From Leuctra nigra (lineage: Eukaryota; Arthropoda; Insecta; Plecoptera; Leuctridae): DNA of 64,000 nt. Both the position numbers and the translations under genes were made by a program. The stretch covers positions 46,835,411-46,899,410 of the forward strand of contig OW203762.1 in assembly GCA_934045905.1 (NCBI GenBank), in the 5' to 3' direction. The notes under the pieces are model-generated. The model had not been told where the DNA came from. It was given only the letters and a program-made list of their open reading frames with translations, and searched no databases. This document shows positions 12,601 through 22,000 of this stretch, one piece after another; positions within the stretch are counted from its first letter, which is position 1, and the number at the start of each line of letters is the position of its first letter.

Positions 12601-13554
12601 CCTGGCAGCGTGGTGAATGCAAGATATTAATGTTTAGGGGACAAACCATGGGAAGAGAAGGTCATCATTGGTTCCTGGCAGCGTGGTGAATTGTAGGTAC
12701 ATGCAAGATATTAATGTTTCTTATTATTTACCAGGGGACAAACCATGGGAAGAGAAGGTCATCATTGGTTCCTGGCAGCGTGGTGAATTGTAGGTACATG
12801 CAAGATATTAATGTTTCTTATTATTTACCAGGGGACAAACCATGGGAAGAGAAGGTCATCATTGGTTCCTGGCAGCGTGGTGAATTGTACATGCAAGATA
12901 TTATTCAGGTGTGTCTTAATAAAATCTCTGAATAACAAACATGCACCCTCGCAATAGTGACATCTTGACGTGCAGATCCAGAACTTGATCATGGGTGAAG
13001 ATTTTTGTAATAGGTATTTAGGGGATCTTGGGACATACATGGCAGGATGTGTATTGCAATTTGTAAAACCGTGAATTTGTTAATGCAGGACTTGAGCCAC
13101 TGGGTCGCTGGATGGATTGACTGGAACTTGGCACTCAGTCCAACAGGTGGTCCCAACTGGGCTAAGAACTTTGTTGATGCTGCCGTTCTTGTAAACGCAA
13201 CCGCAGACGAGTTCTACAAGCAACCAATGTTCTATGCTCTCGGACACTTTGCCAAGTTCGTCACTGAAGGCGCAGTGAGAGTTGCCATCAAACCAATAAC
13301 ACGAAGCAAAATAGACGGAATCGCATTTCTAACCACGGACAAAGCAGTTGTTATAATTCTTTACAACAAGTAAGTTTGACAAGCTTGAACTTGTACCTAC
13401 CTACCTACCTAGTTACCTAGCATTTTGATACTACTTTTATTCATTTATTATCAGGAAAAATGAAGAAGTTCGGGTGACCATCTCAGATCCAGACAGAGGA
13501 CATCTTAATTTAGTTGTTAGTCCTTTATCATTTCAAACAATTATTTATTGGTAA
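6683..13554 (+). CDS. GBA1: Glucosylceramidase (GBA1-like, GH30), complete, 511 aa
   Basis: Exons: 6683-6737, 6823-7020, 7131-7257, 7352-7505, 7585-7745, 7833-8070, 9824-9968, 12832-12908, 13089-13369, 13455-13554. The total is 1536 bp in frame. The start MAFPWMFKIVCLLILVNTG is a plain signal peptide; the mature chain opens with KPCIPRLFGADRIVCVCNAT, the Cys-rich GBA1 N-terminus. FGFGGAFTDAAGIN precedes the barrel. Acid/base is E252 in STGNEPSNG and nucleophile is E356 in ATEACVG. The chain ends SFQTIIYW then stop, with no extra tail, so this is the soluble lysosomal or secreted form. Human GBA1 is 536 aa. Odd feature: intron 7 and the start of exon 8 are amplified 31 times (10038-12902). The exon 8 used in this model is the last copy. 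Intron 6 is enlarged by repeats. Confidence 0.93.
8462..8500. repeat. (TG)n microsatellite flanked by T-runs
   Basis: An uninterrupted GTGTGT run between two poly-T stretches in intron 6 of the complete GBA1-like gene. It sits directly beside the repeat blocks shared with 5485-5880. Confidence 0.8.
8569..8917. mobile_element. Foldback element with an internal 80-bp tandem duplication
   Basis: Outer arms CACAGCCTTCTCGACAGTCA pair across the element, followed by ATGACGTCATCGGGTTCTTG and CGGCCGGGAGCGCTACTCC arms. The right half contains an 80-bp unit twice, at 8691-8770 and 8771-8850, each starting AATGTACTATTGGTTAGTTC. It lies inside GBA1-like intron 6. No target duplication was found. Confidence 0.7.
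8930..9250. repeat. Diverged repeat of the 5485-5880 type in GBA1-like intron 6
   Basis: AT-rich stretch with recurring GATTGGTT.AATTT phrases resembling 5500-5720. Together with 8380-8450 (GAGCGAGCGAATCGAGCGTC) it seems to be a copy split by the foldback element at 8569-8917. The assignment is tentative. Confidence 0.35.
9586..9790. repeat. Two copies of a short dispersed motif (GTGCTCGCTCATCAACGC type)
   Basis: About 55-bp copies at 9590-9646 and 9730-9790 share GTGCTCGCT..TCAACGC and GAGCG(T/C)TTTCCTAGT. Related copies lie at 51688-51745 and, inverted, at 52683-52730. The second copy ends about 30 bp before exon 7 of the GBA1-like gene. Confidence 0.55.
10038..12902 (+). repeat. 31-unit tandem array of 93 bp spanning an intron-exon junction
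   Basis: Each unit holds intron end (TTCTTATTATTTACCAG) plus the start of exon 8 (GGGACAAACCATGGGAAGAG onward). I counted 31 units. Nineteen in a row keep exact 93-bp spacing. Unit 19 ends with a 1-bp loss near 11793, units 23 and 28 lose 8 bp (near 12160 and 12617), unit 29 lacks the pyrimidine tract, and units 29 and 30 gain GGTA (near 12695 and 12793). Single-base variants (AAG-ATC/GTC, CAG/CAA, TTC-T/C-TATT) are mixed along the array. 93 is divisible by three, so two forward frames stay open for 713 and 588 codons. The tandem paralog has only one copy of this segment (1453-1529). Confidence 0.95.
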
Positions 13555-13611
13555 ATGTTGTACAGCTATCTATAATATTAAATGGATTTCAAACAACTTA
13601 CCTAGGCACTA

Positions 13612-13617
13612 TTTATT
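13612..13617 (-). promoter_or_regulatory. Poly(A) signal of the C15orf61 homolog
   Basis: AATAAA on the minus strand, starting two bases after the stop codon. On the plus strand, the neighbouring GBA1-like gene has ATTAAA at 13577-13582 and AATAAA at 13654-13659, the latter inside the C15orf61 coding exon. Confidence 0.5.
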
Positions 13618-13618
13618 A

Positions 13619-14165
13619 TTAAAACTCAGATCCTTTATCTTCTTTGTAGAGGAAATAAATCTTGACTGGTCCTTTTGGTGTATAAACGATTTCGGTGTGT
13701 CTGATGAGAAATATGGCAGCTGTACCATACGCTAAGCAGGGAATTCCTGAAAAAAAATTAATATCAGTTCTTTCATCAAAGTGGCAATAATTAGGCTACA
13801 GCCACAAGAGACTTGTGATAAATATTACCTAAATTGACGTTTTTAAGTAATCGAAATAATCTGTCCTCCGTAGTTAAATCTTCGAATGGTCTTCGAGAGC
13901 AGTGATATTTGATATATGGAAAACAACCGATGCGCAAAATGTGATAGTTTGTGAGGCCTACATGCCAGTTAAAGTGTGACATTCCATACTGATCATTGTT
14001 GACACTTCGTAATTTAACAAAGTATGAGGTCCATGGTGGTTCAAGGCATTGTTGTAAGTAACAACTTAGAACTTCTGATGCAGCAGGCTTGGAGGACGTT
14101 GCTGCACCACTCGTACTGACTTCTTTATGGGTGCACGGAAATTTTGTGATACCTGTTCTCCACAT
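13619..14165 (-). CDS. C15orf61: C15orf61 homolog, conserved protein of unknown function, 154 aa
   Basis: Two exons on the minus strand: 14165-13829 and 13746-13619, total 465 bp, phase consistent (TTAG|GT donor, TTTTTTTCAG acceptor). The protein carries KPAASEVLSCYLQQCLEPPW, YGMSHFNWHV, NYHILRIGCFPYIKYHCSRR and the C-terminal YTPKGPVKIYFLYKEDKGSEF region, matching the remembered human C15orf61 (157 aa) along its length. Exon 2 contains a short hydrophobic stretch (CLAYGTAAIFLI). The N-terminus is basic and poorly conserved, compatible with mitochondrial targeting (inference). No biochemical function is known to me. An AATAAA signal on the minus strand (13612-13617) follows the stop directly. 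The upstream frame is open to a stop about 80 bp earlier without another ATG, which supports this start. Confidence 0.88.
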
Positions 14166-16050
14166 CTCGGCAATGTCATTCTGCAGGAACTTGCAATAAG
14201 ACCGTTTAAAGTTCGCGCCGTCAAAGCAACGCAGAGGTTAGCTCCAAAATGGTTAGTGTTTTACCATTGTTTATTTTACTGGGGGAAGAAAATTAGCTAG
14301 TACAAAGTGATCGATAAACAATTACTCGATCACAGTACAGCTTTTAAAATCACACAGTATGAATATTTACAGAAAAGACCGCATAAACGCGCATAAACTT
14401 CAAACCAAAAAGTACAAGGACTTCCAAACACAAAAATCCAACAAGTACAAGACTACCACCATACCCCAACACCAGCCAACACTACAAACCGAACCAGTTG
14501 CTACCGTTTCTACCAACTGTTGCGCATTTATTTACCTAACACTTGTCACTTGTCCCAGTGCTGACGGCAGACTAGCTTTTATCAAGTGGGTGATCAGTGA
14601 TTGACATAACACTCCCCCAATATTTCTGTTCACTGACGTGCATTACAAATTATGTGCTATGTAGACACATATTTGGAAACAGAAATATAAAGTCTGATTA
14701 TCAGCAAGCTTCTTCTTCCCGTCACATGTAAGGTTTTCTTCAGTTTGATACATCATTCTTTACTACTTGCCTCCTTCCTTTGCCTTTCTTTGACAGAATA
14801 TTGTGTGTGGTAATTTTTCAAACTTTGAAGCCGAGTAACCACCTTCCTTGCCTTCACTTCCTTATACCTCTACCTTATACTAGGTAAGGTAGTAGGTAGG
14901 TACACTACATAGCATTACGAAAATAATAGTAGGTGCCGGATCTTCTTTTTTAATTTTGTTTGGCCAGAGAGCCGAAGCTTATTTTAGCGAAAGGTGGCAG
15001 GTCAACTCGGTATAATTTAAGATTGCATAGATTATGGTGCTATTTAATGGGTAATAGTGTGCAAAGTTCTGCTGACAAACTCGTAACTCGAGTGTACAGC
15101 CGTCTCCTCGTTATGTTGTGATAAAAGCCAGCGATAAAACCAGTCTTGCAATTCATCCCTCTGTATACAAATATCAATCAATCTAGGCAACTTATACTAC
15201 CTACGTCTGCGTATGACTGGTAGTTGCGATAAGTTTCTTCACAACATAATGAATTGACCATACAGTGGCTTCCTAATTGAGCGAAACCACATTTAGCGAA
15301 ATTAGTCAAAAACCCTCGTTTTTAGCATCCCTTACACCCAGCCATTGTATTTGGCTGAGAGCTACGGACGCTTCCTGTGTGAGGAACTTATCCCTACTGA
15401 GACTTTCTGAGGGAAGTAGCCTGCAAAATGTTACTACTCTGGTAGGTACGTATTTATACTCTCGGAGTGAATCCTACTTTAGGTACTTGCGTTGGCTGTA
15501 ATAAGAACATAAGAGTTTTAGGTGGGTAGTTTACTACTGCAGTCATACTGAAATAGACTGGCCATAGGATTGGATAGTTAACAGGAAGGGTAGGTAACCA
15601 ACACTGTAACAGTTGAGCTAGGTAGGTACACTTGGCCAAACAAAAAATGAACGTTCAATAAATCTGATAGGCTGATAAATGTAAGATCGCACCATCAGAA
15701 GTCAGTCTAAGCGATCTCATTGTCTCACTCTAGTAGGTGACCTCACATTTCAATTATAATAACAAGCTTTGATTGGTTACTTATGGGACATGACCAGCAG
15801 TCATTCAAATTTGGTCAACGTTCAATTTTTGTTTGGCCGAGTATACATGCATATTTTTACTGACAAAAAGTGGCATATTATGTCCTTGCTTCAAAATAGT
15901 ATTTAATATGAAAGTTTTCTTCTGTTCTGCCCCATTTGACTTGATAAAATTCCAGCTACAGCTGTCATTTTTGGAACAGACAATTAATTTAGTACTACCT
16001 AGTTAGGTAGGTAGGAGTTATAATTATAAATTCTCTTTACAGATGCCACA
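14166..16050. other. Divergent spacer between the C15orf61 homolog and DNAJC13
   Basis: This must contain both promoters. A 3' splice site (TTCTCTTTACAG) ends at 16042, just before the DNAJC13 start, so that gene has at least one upstream non-coding exon, which I could not place. A MITE lies at 15629-15843. The rest is AT-rich with GGTAGGTAC runs. I see no other gene. Confidence 0.55.
15629..15843. mobile_element. MITE of the CACTTGGCCAAAC family, copy A (TA duplication)
   Basis: Inverted termini CACTTGGCCAAAC and (reverse complement) .ACTCGGCCAAAC, flanked by TA at 15627-15628 and 15844-15845. Nearly identical to 36034-36244 over about 210 bp, including GATAGGCTGATAAATGTAA. A TA target suggests a Tc1/mariner-type source. 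Confidence 0.78.
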
Positions 16051-19000
16051 ATGATTCCTCTCAAAGATAATCAAGATGTGGCATGCTTCCTTGTTACAAA
16101 ACATTCTTGGAAGGGAAAGTAAGTTTTCTTCTATTCATTATTCTTGTTGATTTTATGACTGATGATTTGATTATACTTTTGGTCTACAAATGTTAAATTA
16201 TGTGTGCAGGTATAAGCGTGTGTTCTCCGTGGGAACAATGGGGATAACGACATATAATCCTGGCACTTTGGAGGTCACTAACAGATGGGTCTACAGCGAC
16301 TTTCTCAGCATCTTGCCGACTGTGAAGGTGGCTGGTGTCCAGAGCAATGAGTTTGTTATTACAATGAAGAAAGATCGAACGAAACATGACTCGATGAGAT
16401 TCTCAACTGAACATCGAGCTGAGCTCTTAACTGAAGCGCTACGATTCAGACATCTATTTATAGAAAAACCTAAAGAAGTCTTGGTAATTATATCCAATTC
16501 TATTCTCTACATGACAGTACCTACCTACTTGATCATTGCCTCTCTATTTAGGACTGCAGAAGACACTTTATACAAAACAGCTAATATTTAGTGCAGTAAT
16601 CTGCCTTGTTAGAAACACTGATTATAAAGGACATTCGCTGGGTTTCAGCATGTTTTTTCTTAGGGCAACAATATTATACATGTACCTACCTAGGTACAAA
16701 TCATGATTAAAGTCTCTATGATTAAAGCTTATAAAACTATATAAACTATAGGAAAGTAAGATTAGAAAATAGTTCCTTTCTTCTCAAATGTGACAGAAAA
16801 AACCCAGGGAAATAATCGGGGTGTTTTCAATTTTTCTGTGAGATATGATATCATGGACACATTTTTTTATTGTAGAAGTACCAGGCATACAAACACCACT
16901 GGTCTGATACGAGACTTCCGGTGGTCTTGGAAGTGACGCCATGTTCGCTGAACCAGCTTGACCCAGCCACGAACATGGTGCTTGCTTCTTACAACTATAA
17001 GGACATTGAAGGCATGCTGGAAGTGAAAGATTATCCAGGTGGTTTTGTGGTCATCTGCGGAGGATTCGGAAGGATGGTTGGTTGTTGTTTGTTTTTAGTG
17101 TAGGGCTGGCCACTCTTTAAATTTTACTTCAACGTGATGATTCACATTTTCCTCTTCCATGACTTGCTTAGCACTTTCTTGGTACATAAGCAATTTATTT
17201 GATCCTAAATGCAGGCATTCCTGGATCATGATCTTTAAATCTTGCAAATTTAACAGATGAAGTCAGAAAACATGAACTGGGGAGTTATTCTAAATTCTCT
17301 TGTCGTCTCGTATCAATTGATACGGCGTCACTACGGCGTTATGTTAAATAGATAGCAGTGAGACCGTATCAAGTGAAACAAGATGACAAGAAAATTTAGA
17401 ATAACCCTACTGTGAATCTTCTTGTTTGTACAAATACTTTTTCTTATTGCAGCATTTGTTTTCCACCGGTAATTTTTCTGAGATTCGGAAGAGGATGGTG
17501 GAAGCGGCTGCAAGCTTCTTGGGTATTGCTGATATTAAATCCTTGCAAGAACCTCTCACATTGGAGGAGTTCTCGACCCAGCGCCTGGGAAAGTTTAGGT
17601 GCGTATTGCAGCTGTTCTGTAGGCTTGTTGATTGGTCATCCAAGGTTGCATAATATTTCCAATTGAGAAATTGTTATTGGGTATTTCATGCAAACTGTCG
17701 TGAAAAAATCAATATTCATTGGATTTTTTAGGTTTAGGTAGTGGAAATTATTGATGAAAATATAAGTTGACACAGAGAGTATTGTAAAAATTTAATCTTT
17801 AGGTATAGAAATGTTGTAAGTGTTGGTATTTAATATTCAATGGAAATACTACCCAGTAGTAGGCTTATACGGTTTATACGTGAAACATTAATTAAATTGA
17901 AATATATATTTTAAAATTGACTTGACGGACCATATAAAAAGTAAATTTTTTCACAGAATATTACCTTTATAACATGCATGTTCTTACATCCAATTCACTA
18001 TTCAGACTAGCAACTGTTGTTTGATCAAGTTGGTTCTGTTGTTCAACCAAAAGTTGCTCGTCTGAATTTGATTGAGAAATACAGTCAATATCTTATAAGC
18101 TTTGTTTTGAATAATATTCCATGTCCGAGGTAAAGAGAGGCCACAAAATTCATTTTAACCCTGCATTCATGAGGTCCAATTTTTTTCCACCATTACGGAG
18201 TAAGAAACCCCAAAAGTAAAATTGCTTTTGTAACATGCTGGAATCAAATCCTGTATTTTCGTTTTTACAGAAGTGAAGGTTACTAGTATTACTATGTAAA
18301 TTAAGTGAAAAAGAAAAAAATTAAAAAAAAATTATTTAATATTTTTAGTGGTATAAGAACAAATAACCGGCTTTTTTGCTGTAAAAAGAAGACTTTAGAT
18401 TTTTATTTTTTTTGTCCTCATCAGCTAAAAAAAGATGGCGGACGAAGTGTGTGTGAGTTCAGGGCAGGCAGTCAAAAAAGTAGTGAAAAGAGGATATAAG
18501 TGCCCTTTGTGCAATATTGGAGTGATTGGAGGGTTGAGGTGCGAGTTGTGCCAGGTTTGGTACCATTTTCGTTGTGTGGGAGCGAAGAAGTCAGGCTACA
18601 AGGATGGTGAAAAGAGTGGCTGGGAATGTGGCTGTAGAAGTGAGGTTAGGAAGAGCAGCATGCAAGAAAAAGGCAGTGAGGTGAATGGAGTTACCAGTGT
18701 TAATGAAGAAGAAGAAGTGAATGAAGAAGAAGTGAAGAAGTGTGATAATGAAGAAGTGGACCAATGTGCAAAGCAATCTGACATGGGTGGTGAGAGTAAT
18801 GGCAAAGAAATTAGGCAAAAGGAAGTGCTCAGTGGTGCAGGCGGGAAAGGTGCTTCCCAAATGGGAAAAGGAGTGATAGGTAGATACAAAATAGGAATAA
18901 AGATCTACAGAGAACATCAGATGAGGAAAGAGTACAAAGGTATTGTGAAGAGAATCATGAAATCATGTAGAAATGTGGCAGGCCAGTTAGCTGGGACCAA

Positions 19001-22000
19001 GAAAAGGCTCCTTGAGATGGAAGAGAAGTACGAAGAACTAAAACAATGGATGACAAAAGACTACAGGATCACGATCCCGGCCGCGATGCAGACAGAAGAA
19101 GTGGAGAACAACGCTGAAGAGAGTCTGAACGTGACACAGACGGAAGAGGTGGAAAACAACATAGAAGAGATCCCGAATGTGACGCAGGTCAATATAGTGG
19201 AGTTGTACTCAGCGGACCAGAAAGACATGACACAAGATGAGAGCATCCAACAGGAGCAAGTAACACCATGCCACTCTGGACGCAGCTGCATCAAGGCCCT
19301 GCTGATCGGTGACATCAGTGGAGGAACAGGTACTGGTTTCTGCGGCGAGGATGATTTCCGAGCGGACACATTCCCCGGAGAGATCCCGGCCGCGATGAGT
19401 GACATCGGTGACATCAGTGGAGGAACAGGTACTGGTTTCTGCGGCGAGGATGATTTCCGAGCGGACACATTCCCCGGAGAGATCCCGGCCGCGATGAGCA
19501 TCCAACAGGAGCAAGTAACACCATGCGACGCTGGATGCAGCAGCATCAGGGCCCTGCCGATCGGTGCCATCAGTGGAGGAACAGGTACTGGTTTCTGCGA
19601 GGATGATTTCCAAGCGGACACATTCCCCGGAGAGATCCCGGCCGCGATGAGCATCCAACAGGAGCAAGTAACACCATGCCACACTGGACGCAGCTGCATC
19701 AAGGCCCTGCTGATCAGTGACATCAGTGGAGGAACAGGTACTGGTTTCTGCGGCGAGGATGATTTCCGAGCGGACACATTTCCCGGAGAGATCCCGGCCG
19801 CGATGAGCATCCAACAGGAGCAAGTAACACCATGCGACGCTGGATGCAGCAGCATCAAGGCCCTGCTGATCGGTGACATCAGTGGAGGAACAGGTACTGG
19901 TTTCTGCGGCGAGGATGATTTCCGAGCGGACACATTCCCCGGAATCAGCACAAGGGGCCTGGCAGAGGAAGTGGAGAAATATGTAATCCGGGATACACCG
20001 AAGAATGTTGTGCTGTTTGTTGGGAATAGGGACATGAGGGATGGGAAGGATATGACAGAGATACTAGAGGATACCCGGCACTTGATAAGAGCAGCCGAGA
20101 GAAAGTTTGGCCCAGAAGCAAAACTGTTCTTGTCAGGGATGCTGACATCTCGTGGCATATGGCCCAGAGAGGTTAATGCTAAACTCAGGGACTTATGCCA
20201 CGAAACAGGGGTGTGGCACATAAGTGGAATGAGAGCCAAACTTGAAGAAAGGAGATGGGAGTGGCACCAAAGCATTGGAACCAGCTTGCGAAAGACCATT
20301 GAGGAGAAAACTGATAGGCAAAAGGCAGTGGGTTTTTGGAGTCGAGTGGTGTGGGGGAAGCCAGCGTAGGACCTGACAGAGTGGGAAAGATAGTAGGAAA
20401 GGAGAACAGAAGAAAACAGTCGATGAAGAAGAGGAGGAAGGGTGATGCGATTAAGATTGGTACACTGAACATCGTGACATTAAATGGTAAAATTGAAGAG
20501 ATAATAGACATGATGGAGGAAAGAAGAATAGAGATTTTGGGCATCAGTGAAACAAAGTGGAAAGGAGTGGGCGAGAAGGATTGTAGAGGAGGATATAAGC
20601 TATTCTGGTCAGGGGGGATTGCGGGAAGAAATGGAGTGGGGTTTATGGTTGGCCCGAGTCTGAAGGAGTTAATTGTTGAAGTGGAAAACCATAGTGAAAG
20701 AAGCATCAAAGCTAGCCTCTTAATGAAGAACAAGATGAAAATCGACATAATACAAGTGTATGCGCCACAGACAGGACGGCCAGCAGCGGAGAAGGAGATC
20801 TTCATCCAGGAGCTGGAGAGCAACATCACATCCAATGCCATAATAGTGATGGGGGATTTTAACGCGCAGATTGGGGAGGACAGGACAGGAGTTGAAGGGG
20901 TCATGGGGCACCATGGATGGGGAAAGAGGAATGTAGATGGAGAGAAGATGTTAGAAATGTGTGGAAGAAGCGGACTGCAAGTGGGAAACAGTATGTTTCA
21001 GAAGGAAAAAAGAAAGAAGATTACACGATATGGACACGGCGAAGAGGCGACCGAGTCCGTTATAGATTTCATATGTGTGGGGAATGAGTTACGGAGATTC
21101 TTGGAGGATGTTGAGGTTATCCCTTCAGTGGCTCTAGATAGCGACCATAGACTTCTAGTGGGAAAGTTTAACTTCAAAAAAGATAGACCAACCAAGAAGA
21201 GAAGCAAAAAGAATGGCAGAATAAGAGTGTGGAAGCTGCAACACGGTACAGTACAACAAGAGTTTAGAGAGAAGATAGCTAGTAAAGAGAGAAGAGGAGA
21301 GGTTGGACTGGTGGAAGTGGAATGGCAAGCATTTAAGAAGGTATTTGTTGACTGTGCAGAGGAAGTCTGTGGGCGATCAAGTGGGAAAAGCAAGAAGAAG
21401 GAAACACCATGGTGGAATGAAATAGTCCGAGAAGCAGTGCATCAGAAGAGAACCGCCTGGCAGACGTACGAGGCCGATAGATCTACCCTCAACAAGGCCG
21501 AATACCGAAGGTGGAAAATACGAGTAAGAGAGACAGTAGAAGAAGAAAAGAAGAAGTCCATGGAAGAACTTGCTGGTAAACTAGAAACGGATTTTGAAGG
21601 CAATAAAAAGATGCTTTATGGCATAATAAAGGAAAAGAGGACAAGAAAAGTTGGACAGGCATGCATGGTGGATGCTTGCGGAGGATTGATCAATGACCCA
21701 GTAGAAGTACAGGCACTGTGGAAAGAGTACTTCAAGGAACTACTGAATGTTGATGGAGTGGCACTACCAGAAAGTAGTAGAATACTACAGAGTGAGAACG
21801 AGGAAGAGGAGGAGTGTGCTTTGAGAGAGGGAGAAGTGGAGAAAGCGCTAAACGAGATGAAGAATGGTCGATCACCCGGAATAGATGAGATAACAGTGGA
21901 GATGGTAAGAGCTGCTGGGGAAATTGGAAAAAGATGGTTGTTTCGAGTAATGAGTGCGGCATGGAAACAGAGGACCATACCGGACGATTGGAGAAAGGGA

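Noticed and set aside
10038..12902. CRISPR-like array
   Set aside because: Units are contiguous without unique spacers, the DNA is from an animal, and the unit is a known gene junction.
19061..20299. Long antisense frame (412 codons) across the retrotransposon ORF1 repeats
   Set aside because: It mirrors the tandem repeats of ORF1 on the other strand. It has no recognisable domain and ORF1 explains the openness.
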